Below are positions 11,467 to 22,060 of a stretch of 64,000 bases of DNA, piece by piece. The position numbers and the translations under genes are program-made. Each line of letters opens with the position of its first letter. Position 1 is the stretch's first letter. The notes under the pieces are model-generated. The model had not been told where the DNA came from and made no database searches. It worked only from the letters and a program-made list of their open reading frames with translations. The stretch comes from Gordionus sp. m RMFG-2023 (Eukaryota > Nematomorpha > Gordioida > Chordodea > Parachordodidae): contig NC_088776.1 in NCBI RefSeq assembly GCF_954871325.1, positions 31,172,508 to 31,236,507 of the forward strand, given 5' to 3'.

Positions 11467-12603
11467 GTTTAGCAATGGCGCCATAAAATTTATTGTTAAT
11501 TTTTAACTGTAAAGATGAACACGTCTGCAGCATAATTTTGTGAATCTTTGTTAAGATTCTTCTGATTGCAATTACACATTAACAGCATGTAGTAGATTTC
11601 CTACATGTGGAATCATTCCTAAATATACCTCTGCCATTCATTATTGAAAATAATTTACAAAATGTTAGGACAGCTTTTATAATCTTTATTTAAGAAATAT
11701 TTTTTTAAAGGTTTATAAAATTTTACAATTCGATCGATGGCGGGTATTAGGAACATATCGCGACCAAAATTGTGCTGACTCAATTCTGTAAATACACTCT
11801 GTTTTTACCAAATTCATTGAGGCATTATCAGATCAGAAAGCTGACATGCAATTTATTGATAATCTCGAATCTGCTATATTTACCATTATATGGTTAGCTA
11901 TATCTTAGGATTTTTCACTATTTAAGGGGAAAAAATTTAATAGTTATATTGAAACGACCTTAATTTTGTTGAAATAGCGGAGGATCAAGGGAAATATTCC
12001 TTATTAGATACATCTGTTAGAATTACATATGTATTCTCATTTTTCAAATCGTCAAGAATTGACCTCCTGGATTTAGGTCCTAAAACATTGATTAAATATT
12101 ATGGGAAAAATATTCTACTAACATCGTGTTGATAAGTATCTCTGTGAATGTTGTACTACAAGATAAGTGTTTACAATTGACGCAACTGTAGTTGCATCTG
12201 TATTATTTCTTATTTTTGGAGTACCTTATTATGTATTTAAACGTGATAATTAAATCCCTATAATGTTATACACACACATGATAGATTTCCAATTGCGGTT
12301 GTTTTGCGGGACATTCGCATAAAATATATTTTTAATTGTAAAATTAAAATCGTTTTTTTAAATAAAATTTTATCTTGTTTACATTCTTTTATATTTAAAA
12401 AAGATCGTTGGTTTTTTTTATAAATTAATTATTTTATTAAATCAAGATGTTATTTTACCCCCATACCAAGTCACAAGTTACCGTCTTTGTATTTATAAAG
12501 AAAAATTTTTAGCAATTTTTATATTTCTACCGCAATTTTCATATTTCTCCCGCATAATACCAAATTTCTCCCTCAATTTGAAAATTTTGACCTGGCAACT
12601 CTA
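11467..12603 (-). pseudogene. hAT transposase remnant, minus-strand copy, with terminal end
   Basis: The minus strand here repeats the plus-strand copy next door: AEVYLG..PHVGNLLHAVN is recoverable around 11560-11640 and IPAIDR near 11740. Further upstream it shows ILDDLKNENTYVILTDVSN and DNASMNLVKTE, the catalytic-core region of the same hAT family. It ends outward at 12603 in TAGAGTTGCCAGGTCAAAAT (minus strand), followed inward by repeats of the GGGAGAAAT..GGTATTATGCGGGAGAAAT type, which look like a terminal and subterminal repeat array. Stops break the frame. The copy lies tail to tail with the plus copy, with its 3' end lost at about 11470. Confidence 0.75.
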
Positions 12604-13218
12604 ATCATGAAACTAATATAATCTCTGTTACCATTTTACACAATGCTATATAGAATGGATCATTAAGGATAATTTATAGGCCTAACCAAATTAACAATTC
12701 TTGAAGAAGAGAATATAAACGACCAATCAAAATCATAAAACTATATGATGGCTAGAGCTTCCTCTTAGATGACATGATGGAAGCTAGATAAGTAATCGAG
12801 AAAAAAAGAATATCTTTCATTTTTAATGATATATAAACGACTTCACAGTTGACCATTATTGCTTATCTAAAATATGCTCTCAGCAGCTATCGTAATAATC
12901 TTAAATTACGTGGCCACACAAATAGATGCTGGTTAATTTGCATTCATAGCCATGACACCCTTAACTTATATTAGAATTCATTGTGTTAGATAAATTGATA
13001 AAACAAGAAAACTATTAGAAGAAATTATGCAAATATATTGAAGCCTTGAGTTATTTACATGGCAAGGCTGCCATATTAGAAATGAAACATTTTGTAATTA
13101 TAAAATAAGAACCAGAGTGATATGATGAAAGCAATTAAAATTGTTTATAATATTGTCGCACCACCTCTAATTGGTATATTATATTTAAAATAATCGTAGT
13201 TTGTAATAATATCAAAAA

Positions 13219-13591
13219 TAGAGATCTGCAAAGTTAGGTCCGGCCCGTAACAGACCCGAAGCCCATTCGGGCCGGGCTCGGGCCTAATTCTATTTAAAAT
13301 AATCGGGTTCGGGCCGGGCCTAATATTTTTTAAAAAAATTCTGGTCGGGTCGAACTTTGAAAATTTTTAAATATATCTTAATTTATCAATTTTATATTGT
13401 ATTTTTTATGTAAAATAAAAATATTTGATTTTATTTATTGAAACTAAACGACATATAACATATGTCTTTTATTTTGATAATTATAAAAATTAATTTTTAT
13501 ATTTAAATAACTAGCCGGGCTGGTAAATTTTTTTTAAAAAAATCTCGGGTTCGGGGCGGGCTTGAAAAATTAGGCCCGATGCAGATCACTA
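13219..13591. mobile_element. CCGGGCC-rich MITE (H family), inserted in G4
   Basis: Ends TAGAGATCTGCA (left) and, reverse complemented, TAGTGATCTGCA (right), with near-matching 8-bp flanks ATCAAAAA and ATAAAAAA (7 of 8). Just inside each end are GGTCCGGCCCG and CGGGCCGGGC repeats; the middle is AT-only. The uninterrupted G sequence is visible at 28025-28045, which gives the empty site. Terminal structure and TSD length fit a non-autonomous hAT. Confidence 0.8.
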
Positions 13592-13797
13592 ATAAAAAAT
13601 ATACTGGTATTATAAATTTAACTCAAAACTGCTTTTCAAAAAAAAAGATAGCTTTCCTAAAAACATATAAAAAGAGAAGGAAAAGGATTACATCCATTGT
13701 GGGATGAATAATAAGATGTAATTTTTAATAATATTTATTTATTAAAATTAAATAGATGGCGTTAAAGAATTAAATGCAAATTGTTATGGTAACATGC

Positions 13798-14072
13798 CAA
13801 TTCCGCGAAGCGTATTATCGTGAATGCATTATCACGAATGCATTATTGCAAATATAATACAGCAAAAATATTATAGAGAATGTATTAGCGCGAATGTAAT
13901 ACCGCGAAAGTGTTATCGCGATATTATAGTGAATGATCGCGAATGCATTATCGCATACCGTGAAAGCATTATCGCGAAAATATTATAGCGAATGAATTAT
14001 TGCGACTGTATTATGGCAAATGCATTAGCGCAAATGTATAATCAGGAATGTATTATCGCGAAAGCATAATCG
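13798..14072. repeat. Degenerate tandem array, unit GCGAATGCATTATC
   Basis: About 18 imperfect copies of a 14-17-bp unit such as GCGAATGCATTATC or GCGAAAGCATTATC. It is unusually CpG-rich for this window. On either side lies the same piece of G-family sequence, with AGAGAAG..TTACATC.ATTSTGGGATGAATAATAAGATG at about 13672 and again at about 14075. The array therefore separates a direct duplication of roughly 110 bp. Confidence 0.85.
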
Positions 14073-14417
14073 GCAAAAAAAGAGAAGATATCTATTATTA
14101 CATCTATTCTGGGATGAATAATAAGATGTTTCATTTTTAATAATATTTTTAAATAATGAATGCAAATTGTTACTTATATTTATTATCAGAAGTATTTATT
14201 AGTAAAATTTATTAAAATATTAACTGTAATATATTATATAACCGTCAAATACGTCTGAAGTGACATTTTAGCTAATATTTTATAATCAATTATATATATT
14301 AGAGGATTATAAACTATATGTCTACTTACTTTTTATAAAGAAATCTCTTATACTTATTTAGACCTTGAAAATATTTTTAGAAATAGGTATAATAAAATTT
14401 AAAAATAAATATAGTTA

Positions 14418-14879
14418 AAAAAAATAGGTGGGTTCGGTTCAGGGAAATATAATTTTTACTTTGACTTGTTCACTTTTATTTTCTTCTAATTAATAATCTT
14501 TGAGAATTAGTTGAAAATTAAAAATAAATGGCGTAAATGAATTTAATTGTTTAAAATTTATTAACACTCCAATAGAAATCTTTGAAAATAAATTTAAAAA
14601 ATTTTAAAATGGCGTAAATGAATTAAGTTGTTTAAAAATTTTTAACACTTAACTTAATTAGAAATTTGTAAATATTATAAAATTTCAATTAAATTATTAC
14701 TATTTGTATTTACAATTATCTTAATACATGATTTAAATAAACAATACATTGAGCCCGGTTAAACTCAGGTTCAAGTAAAATTCCTGGGTTCGGATCGGGG
14801 CTTTGAAAATTTTATAAAGAGGGTTCAGGTTCGGTTTGGGTTCAGATTTTTTCTCCAAAAACCCGGGTTCGAATCCCTG
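14418..14879. mobile_element. Right part of a CAGGGATTCGAACC element
   Basis: The right end, reverse complemented, begins CAGGGATTCGAACCCGGGTT, close to the ends of the complete element at 1916-3322. GGGTTCGG and GGTTCAGG repeats occur at both edges. The left terminus is not present where G4 stops, so the copy is truncated. An internal direct repeat AAATGGCGTAAATGAATT occurs twice (about 14525 and 14610). Confidence 0.7.
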
Positions 14880-16000
14880 ATGTTATCTATGATCCATGCT
14901 GGGCATCAAGGTATTGAACGAATGAAACAATGGGGGCGTGAGTATGTGTGGTGGCCCGGCATGAATAAAGACAAAGAAAATATTTGTAAAAGTTGTGAAA
15001 TGTGTAATGCATTGGACAGCATGCCTCGTAAGGATAAGAAAAGTGATGGCCTAAAATTACGCAACCATGGGAGATGTACATTTCGACTTCTTTGATTTTA
15101 AGAATAAAATATATATACTCGTGGTGGACGCTTATTCGAAGTGGGTAGAGTATGAGGAAGTGAGAGGATTAACGGCACAAGTAGTGGTTAAACGTTGAAA
15201 AACCTGTGAACCATATTTGGAGTAGCGAAAATGTGCTGAAACTGGGATGAGACATATATTAGCCCCTCCGTACCACCCAAGCTCGAACGGTCAAGCGGAA
15301 AGAATGGAAGCGGTTATTAAGAGTTGGATGAGAAAGTCAAAATATGGCGGTGGGGAGATTTGGATAGCAGTGGCCTATTATAATAATCACCGACAGGGGG
15401 AAGAATTGTCCCAGGTGAATAAATTCTTGGTCCGTAGAACTCATATTCAGTTTCTTGAGATAAGCGACAACCAGTGGCGTAGCTACGGGGGTGGTTTTCG
15501 GGTTTGGACCCCTCCCAGAGCAAAAATTTTTTTAGATTATACGTTCAAAAGACCTAAAAGTGATTTTATATGAATTATATTTTTCTGGTTTTGATGTTTG
15601 TGGAAGGATATTATATTACTATTGAAATTATTCTGAATAGTATTATTATAAAGTCATTAAGAATAATCTACTAAATTATAATAACATATTATTGATGCAT
15701 TTAAAAAATATATTTATTATATATTATCGAAGATATGATTATGATTTGTAAGATAAACCCGACCGAAGGCCGGGCAAAAGGGCCGAAGGCCCGTTAAAAG
15801 GGGTCTGGGGGGCGAAGCCCCCAACTTTTATATGTATGGACCCCCTCTAAGGAAAATTCCTAGCTACGCCACTAGCGACAACTTAAGAAGTGGATTCGGA
15901 GGATAATAAATGTGAATATGTGGTGGGTCAGACAGTCTGGGCTATAGGACAATAATTATACCGGGGGTGATGTTAAAGTGAGACGTTTGGTTTTCAATTA
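14880..16000 (+). mobile_element. Ty3/gypsy integrase fossil, broken
   Basis: A plus-strand remnant of a Ty3/gypsy pol gene limited to its integrase. It contains the HHCC zinc-binding region (HAGHQGIERMK..WWPGMNKD..CKSCEMCN), part of the catalytic core (VDAYSKWVEYEEV and YHPSSNGQAERM) and, after a MITE insertion, a worn C-terminal part near 15930-16000. No LTRs, reverse transcriptase or gag were found around it, and its left edge coincides with the end of another element at 14879. It is clearly broken, with several breaks, and old. Confidence 0.85.
15472..15874. mobile_element. 403-bp hAT-type MITE inserted in the gypsy fossil, perfect TSD
   Basis: Left end CAGTGGCGTAGCTACG and right end, reverse complemented, TAGTGGCGTAGCTAGG. 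A perfect 8-bp duplication GCGACAAC flanks it (15464-15471 and 15875-15882). The right third holds GC-rich hairpins (CCGACCGAAGGCCGGG, GGGCCGAAGGCCC, GGGGGCGAAGCCCCC), the middle is AT-rich. No coding. Related ends appear at 37378-40281 and at 54606. Confidence 0.95.
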
Positions 16001-16044
16001 GTGGTGGTTTGTTATGTGTATTTATTTTTTTTTAAATCATAAAG

Positions 16045-16345
16045 GTTATTAATATTATTTTATTGAGTCATCGTTATAAAAATTAATAATATAATTTTAT
16101 TGAGGCATTGTTGTAAAAATTAATATAATTTTATTGAGTCATCATTGTAAAAATGAATATTATTTAATTGAGGCATCATTGTAAAAATAATATTATTTTA
16201 TTGAGTCATAATTATCGTAAATAATATATTTTTATTTGGTTATTAATAAATTTATATTTATTTTATTGAATCATAATTATCGTAAATAATATATTTTTAT
16301 TTGGTTATTAATAAATTTATATTTATTTTAAAAAATATAAAAACC
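16045..16345. repeat. Tandem repeats, two nested units
   Basis: About four to five copies of a ~45-bp unit containing TTTTATTGAGTCATCATTGT, followed by two almost identical ~67-bp copies containing ATTGARTCATAATTATCGTA and TTTATTTGGTTATTAATAAA. It lies between the gypsy fossil and the piggyBac piece and has no coding potential. Confidence 0.85.
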
Positions 16346-16609
16346 CCCAAAAAGGGAAATTATTATTAATTTTTTTTTCTTTTTGTAAAATTTATTGTTC
16401 TAATTTATTAAATTTTGTGAAAATTAGATTTTTTTTATTATTTTTGTTTATCATGATTTACATAATGATAATTTTTTAAATTGATTATAGAAAATCTTGT
16501 ATCTTTCTTTTGGAAATAAAAAGGAAATTCATTAAAATAATAAAGGGGAAATTCAATAAAAAAGTAAAAAGATTTAAAATCTAAATAAGAAAGTTTGAAA
16601 TTACTAAAT

Positions 16610-17110
16610 ATTAAAAATATCTAATGAAAGTATGTGGGGAGTAGATTTACATGATATGCTAGTTGAGTGTTATCGAGTAGATATTAAAGGAAAAAGGTTC
16701 ACTTTTAGAATCATTTTTCATTTCATTGATATGTGTGTGGTGAATTTATATCATATGTATAGGCGGCAAACATTAAAAAAAGAATAAATTTATGTAACTT
16801 ATTCAATTTAAAACATATTGTTAATGCATTGTTATCAGCAGGGAAATTTTGTAAAAGAAAATCGGTAAACCTTGAATGAAATGATAATTAAAAAAAGTTC
16901 TTCTATAATGATGCCTATATCTGATATGACAACATTGGTCATTGGCTGGATGCCTGCGAAATGAGGGAAAATGTATGTAAATGGATACTACAGAACAAAA
17001 TGTGTAAAATGTAATATATATTTATGTTTTAACCAATATAGAAATTGTTTTTAGAGATTTCCATAAAAGATTTTTGTATTAAACTATGCTTAATGATGTC
17101 AATTTTCATC
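16610..17110 (+). pseudogene. piggyBac transposase C-terminal relic
   Basis: The plus strand reads SMWGVDLHDMLVECYRVDIK, then FHFIDMCVVNLYHMYRRQ, which is the third catalytic-Asp region and following helices of piggyBac transposases (usual form G.VD..D.....Y....K..KW...F...ID....N....Y). Further on are traces of the C-terminal Cys/His region (HWLDACEMRE, NKMCKM). Frames change and stops occur, so it is inactive. The N-terminal half is not in this region, and no TTAA-flanked ends were identified. Confidence 0.8.
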
Positions 17111-17573
17111 ATCATTTTTTTTATACCTGTATATTTAAAAATAAAGAAAAAAATTTTGTACATCTATCGAGTGTATAAATGAATAATTTATAGAAAAAGA
17201 ATTTTTATTTTTTAAGCATTTTCTTTTAAATAAAAGATTTGAAATAGAGTTAAATTTTCTCTAAGGCCATTGAGATCTTTTAACGGTATCATTTATTTTA
17301 GCTAATATTTTTGTCTTAATAAAAAAAATATAATATAAAGCTGGTAATATATAAATCAAATGTATTATAAGTATCACATAATGGTATCAATAGGATATCA
17401 ATTTAAAAAATAAAATATAACTATCTTAGAATAAATTTGCTATAAAAAATTAATTTTCTTGGAAATAACAAAGAAGTATAATATAATTTTTATATATAAT
17501 TAAAGCATATATTTAATATAATAATTTTAAAAATCACATTTAACCAATATTTTACTAGCTATGCAATATCTAT

Positions 17574-18308
17574 TTAAGATAATCGATTATCTAAAACTGA
17601 TTTAGGCAATTGCACAATTAATCCATCCATTTCTTTGGTTAAGTTTATCTGGCAACCCAATCTTGAGCTTGAAAACACATTTAAAAAACAAATAAAATGA
17701 TTTTAATAATATAAAAACTATATCATTCCTAAGTCTTAATTATTGTCATGACCAAATATATAATGTTAAAAATTATGGATTACACAAAATGATATAAGTT
17801 ATTTGTATATTTAAAAATTAATTTCAAAAACAATGTATCAGAATGAAAATACGTTTCTGTTAATTCATAAGCTAAATCTAACATGTCTAGTTCTTCTGGT
17901 GTCGATTTTTGTGGCAGATTATTAAAATCCTTTTGTGTAAATATAAGATGACATGTTGAGCAAGATAGGGTTCCTTCGCAAGCACCTTATTAAGTTAAAA
18001 TAAGTCTTATGATAATTAAATAAAAACCAAATCCATCAAAATCCAGATTATTATTTAAGACAACATCTAATAGAGTATCACCTTCTTTTGCCTTGCCTGA
18101 AACTTTGTTTCCATTAGGCAAAATAAAGTGTATTGTTAATCTGTTTAAAATTATTTCTTCAAAATAAAAAATATAATTACTCGGCTGTGAATTGAATTTG
18201 TGTAGATATTATTGTTCGATTAAAAACTAAGCGTTGATGTTGTAAAAATTTATAATCAAAAAGTTTTACATTTGTGAAAAACCGAAATATCAGGCGAGAA
18301 ATTTTCAT
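17574..18308 (-). CDS. FDX1: Mitochondrial [2Fe-2S] ferredoxin, adrenodoxin type (four exons)
   Basis: Adrenodoxins carry electrons from NADPH-ferredoxin reductase to mitochondrial acceptors, including P450s and, in many animals, lipoylation and Fe-S assembly partners. Exons on the minus strand are 18308-18181, 18140-18028, 17985-17853 and 17667-17574. All three introns are GT-AG (40, 42, 185 bp; phases 2, 1, 2), and the joined frame is exactly 155 codons plus stop. Residues 1-40 form an Arg/Phe-rich, acid-poor presequence ([11 protein letters not shown]), fitting mitochondrial import. The fold follows from [13 protein letters not shown]. The cluster ligands are Cys83, Cys89 and Cys92 in [16 protein letters not shown] and Cys130 in SRLGCQI. 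The acidic helix [11 protein letters not shown] that contacts partners is kept. The tail [18 protein letters not shown] aligns with vertebrate FDX1 rather than FDX2. An upstream in-frame ATG at 18389 exists, but the 18308 start gives the better presequence. Confidence 0.95.
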
Positions 18309-18395
18309 TCCATAAATGAAAGAAAAAAATAACATTAAAGACAGACGTTCCAAGTCAGGCATTAAAAATATTATTAAATAGGAAATCAAAATATT

Positions 18396-19495
18396 TTAAC
18401 TGTCGAAATTATGGTCATCCAACCAAATATCAACTAATTTAAAAATAAGACTCTTCAAGTCCCTAATTGTACCCATTTTTACCTACGGCCTGGAGACTTG
18501 GCAGGACTCAAAAAAAGAATCACCAAAACGTATTACCCATACAACACATCAAATACGCGACATCCTACCAATCAATCGTCTCATACCCTTGAGGAGACTA
18601 TAATTACTAGGCCATAGCTTAAGACACTCAATATGATATTCTCGTCCTTGAAATGGTGCCCTGACGGTAGGTAGAAAACTCCTAAATACTATTGGTTGGC
18701 GAAATGTTTGAAAGATATGGACCTGATTAACCTCTCGTTTGCAGATTTCATGGCACTCAGCAAAAACAAGAAACACCTAAAAGAACATTTACAATACATG
18801 TTAAAATATGGCCTAAATTAATATTGAAACCGTTCTTCTCCTTTACTTTCTTGCAATAAATAGAATTATGTAATGTCTGATAATGATAATAACCTGAACA
18901 ACAACAACATAACTTAACTTCCTTTATTAACCCACGACCTTTCTTTTCTGGACACACGATATCGGCGACGATAACGATAACAATTACGAGACTATTAGTT
19001 GTATAATGGACAATGAGAAGGTACACTGGTTATAATAATAACGCAATAACTCGGACGAACCCAAATATCATTGGCACAGCACATACAAGATCTACAGGAC
19101 ATACGATATTTGGCACACCGAACAACAAACAAGGAAGAGACTCTTCATGCAAACCTAACATAAACTCTCAATACTTACCAAGATATAAGGGTTATTATTT
19201 TTTGTTGCCTCACTAAATACCACTTAAGGATGCAGGTACATTATTATATGACATTATTTTTTTTTCCTTAACACTATTCTGCCGGTAACGGAACTAATAC
19301 ATCACCATTATTGTACTTCTTCCTTCTTCACTTTGCTAACTGGCTACATAGTGGTACCGTCCACTATAATAAAACGGGTAGACATCATGTATGGGATCTA
19401 TATACTAGTGAAAATACATTATGCACGCTTCAACTCCTGGTGGGTGATGAAATTGCACTTCGTGCAATTTCTGGCGTGGTAATGAATGAATGAAA
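18396..19495 (+). mobile_element. LINE (non-LTR retrotransposon), 5'-truncated 3' portion
   Basis: At its left the plus strand encodes the end of a LINE reverse transcriptase: SSNQISTNLKIRLFKSLIVP then IFTYGLETWQDSKK, the familiar K.RL..S...P...YG.ETW motif after the palm domain. Further coding traces (THQIRDILPINRLIPLRRL) follow before stops. The right end is a short tandem tail TAATGAATGAATGAAA at about 19481-19495, a typical LINE 3' terminus. Base composition is clearly higher in GC than its neighbours. Its left edge lies under 100 bp from the first codon of the FDX1 gene. Confidence 0.8.
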
Positions 19496-20742
19496 AAGCT
19501 CATTTGAGAATCATCTTTGCAGTCATTTATCTTTAATATTTATCTTTCAAGTTAATATTTAAATTCACTAATAGAAATCAATTTATATATATTTACATTT
19601 ACAATATGTATAATAAATAATTATTCTTTTATATACCGCCTTTATAAAATTTATTTATCTTCACAAACTAATAAATTTATTTGTTTAATATTAAATAAAG
19701 GATATTTTTTTAAATTTCTTTCTGCTTACTTTAAGATTAGATTTTTCTATAAATATCTCTACTAATTAGAATTTTTTATTCTTCTAGATTCAGCTGGGTT
19801 TTCATTTGCTATTAGAGACTCAGACTTTTTTGTATATAAGTTTCCACTAATCTCTTCTAAGGATGTAATATAGTTCAACACCCCCCTAAGTTTCCCCAAT
19901 TTTTATTTAAAGCTTTTAATCAGATAATAAGGATTTTTATCATATTTAAAAAAAATATTTTTCCTCTTTGTTTATAATCATCATTATTTTTTATATGTAC
20001 GTTCATCTTCGATAATATTATAATAGCTCAACTCTAGTAATATACTTGGGAAAGATATTTTTTTAATATTTACTGAAATAAGATAAGGAGTAGGATTAAA
20101 GATTAAAGGGATATAGGATATGGTAGGTCAACTTTATCTTCTAATTTTAATCCAACTAATAATGATTTAAATTTCTGAATGATTATGAAATATATTGATA
20201 ATCCCAACAGCCATTTTTAAGTTAAATTTTCCATTTTCCATAATGCCATTTGGAAGAAATTATTTCAATCTTTAAAAACAGCATTTAAAATTCTCACAAG
20301 ATATTTACTCAGTAAAAATTTGTTAAACAGTAAATATAAAAGAATTAAAATATAGTCATGAAGGCTAAGATAAAAATAGAAATTTGACCCTTATTAATGA
20401 TGGGCAGAAAATATAAGAGTGGAATGTATTACAAATTTTATTACAGTAATCTCTGATCCTATTTTCTATAATTGAAAAAGGGACCAATATGCATAAGGGA
20501 GAATATTAATATCAAGTGAATTTATTAAAAAAATCGAAATATTTAATTATCGAATGCATTAGGTCTGCGTCTAATGGACCTGATTTGCTTTTAAAGGAAC
20601 GAGCAAATAAAATATTGCATATTTAAATTTTAGTAGCAATAGACCATAGTATTATAAAATATGTAAAAATCAACATTTTTCACCCATTTTAAAAACAACT
20701 ACAAGATAAAAATAAGATTATTTTATTAAAGTTGCCTTACCA
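19496..20742. other. AT-rich intervening sequence
   Basis: No gene or clear repeat end recognised on either strand. Confidence 0.5.
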
Positions 20743-20905
20743 TAGTCTTGTTAAAAGACTCAATTTGGGTAAATTTTTCAAAACGGCTCGATTAAGATCT
20801 TAGCTAAAATAATATTTTGTAAGCATCGAGATTTGTCAAATAGATTTCCAAGTATTTCTGCCAGCTATAAGCAAAATGTTTCGTTTTATTTTTATGAATT
20901 AGAAA
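20743..20905. repeat. MITE fragment of the TAGTGTTGTTAAA (K) family
   Basis: Starts TAGTCTTGTTAAAAGACTC and continues with AAAACGGCTCGATTAAG, CTAAAATAATATTTTGTAAG and CGAGATTTGTC, matching the complete MITE at 27679-27902 in order. The right end is not recognisable. Confidence 0.6.
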
Positions 20906-21692
20906 TCGAATATCTTAAATCTTTTTTTCTATTTTAATAAAAATTTATTTTTAATATTCAATTATATATATTAAAATTTTAAAAATTCCCATTAATATAT
21001 AATATAAATTGAAATGACCATAATAAAATAAAATGATACAAGTACCCTTTATTGCCATTTAACTTTATTATTAGGACTTCACTCAATACTTTTATGTGAT
21101 TTATTTTAAATTGCGAAATACAATAAATAAAATAACAAACATCAATAAAAATCTTACAGATAAAATAATTTTTAGATTTTTTATTATTCATAAAATTTCC
21201 TAGGGCATTTAACACATTTGTTGGCAGATATCACATGGAATAACCCTTATCCATTTTAAATAAAAGGTTACCTATTGTATGAGTCTCTACCGCCTTTATA
21301 GACATATTTTCCAGATCAAATCCCATGAAAATTGGCTTTCATAGGTTTAAAACACTAAACGAGATAAATATTATTTCCTAAGCAACATTATATAATCCCT
21401 CTAATCAGCTCCATATTAGTTTATTTCGGGCAGGTGACAATCTATTTTTTAATTCTAGGGAAAATCGCTAACTGGAGATCTAGAGAAATATTTTTACTTA
21501 TTTTTTTTATAATTTTAAATTATAGTAGTGTTTTATTTTTAAATTATCTAAAACATAGCTGCAAGCCCTTCCAGAGGCTTAAAATTTTACAAATTTTAAA
21601 TCCGGGCAAGGCAGCTTGCGATTTTATGTTCCTATATATTATTTTTAAATGTTACTACATGTGATTAGTTATAAAATGACATCTATAGTTAG
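20906..21692. other. AT-rich intervening sequence
   Basis: No supported gene. The two open frames here (20979-21215 minus, 21434-21664 plus) are hydrophobic, low-complexity and lack any domain. Confidence 0.5.
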
Positions 21693-22060
21693 CAGGAGCG
21701 TCGCTAGCCTTTACAATCTCAGGGGGCTAAACTAAAAAAAAATTATGAGGGTCTTCACCCCCCCCCATACTCCCCAATTTGCGGGCCTTCGGCCGGGTTT
21801 TATATTAATATATTTTACTTTTTTAAAATTTGTTAACTTTTGTCATTTATTATATTATGCATACAAAATAAACTGCATATAAATAATTAAAACAACACAA
21901 GACATTTCTAAAAATAATATTTTTTAATACAAGATCTATTTATTACAGTATAAAATATTTTCGATTGCTGATATAAAAAAATTTGCGTCTAAAGAATTAC
22001 AAGTGATAAAAAAGATTAATTAATTCATACATATGCCTCAATTGATAATGGTTTTTAAAA

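Larger units (their letters stand above)
12604..14417 (+). mobile_element. G-family element, partial copy (G4)
   Basis: Shares long collinear sequence with the family whose ends are seen at 23656 and 27348. Recognisable blocks are ATAAACGACCAATC, TTTTTAATGATATATAAACG, GATAAATTGATAAAA, AATATATTGAAGCC, ATTGTCGCACCACCT and TAGAGGATTATAAACTATAT. It starts abruptly at the hAT end at 12603 and stops where a CAGGGATTCGAACC-type element begins near 14418, so both termini are missing. It has been interrupted by a GC-rich MITE and by a 14-bp-unit tandem array flanked by duplicated G sequence. No coding potential was seen in any copy. Confidence 0.8.

Noticed and set aside
13798-14072. Short regular repeats suggestive of a CRISPR array
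   Set aside because: Units of 14-17 bp run head to tail with no unique spacers; the setting is a eukaryotic transposon.
14861-14878. GGGTTCGAATCCC resembles the T-arm (B box) of a tRNA gene
   Set aside because: It is the terminal repeat of a transposon related to 1916-3322. No A box, anticodon stem or acceptor pairing is present upstream.
18757-19216. Minus- and plus-strand frames within the LINE 3' region (18757-19026, 19013-19216)
   Set aside because: Composition follows the GC-richer LINE 3' sequence; no protein motifs, and the RT end already explains the region.
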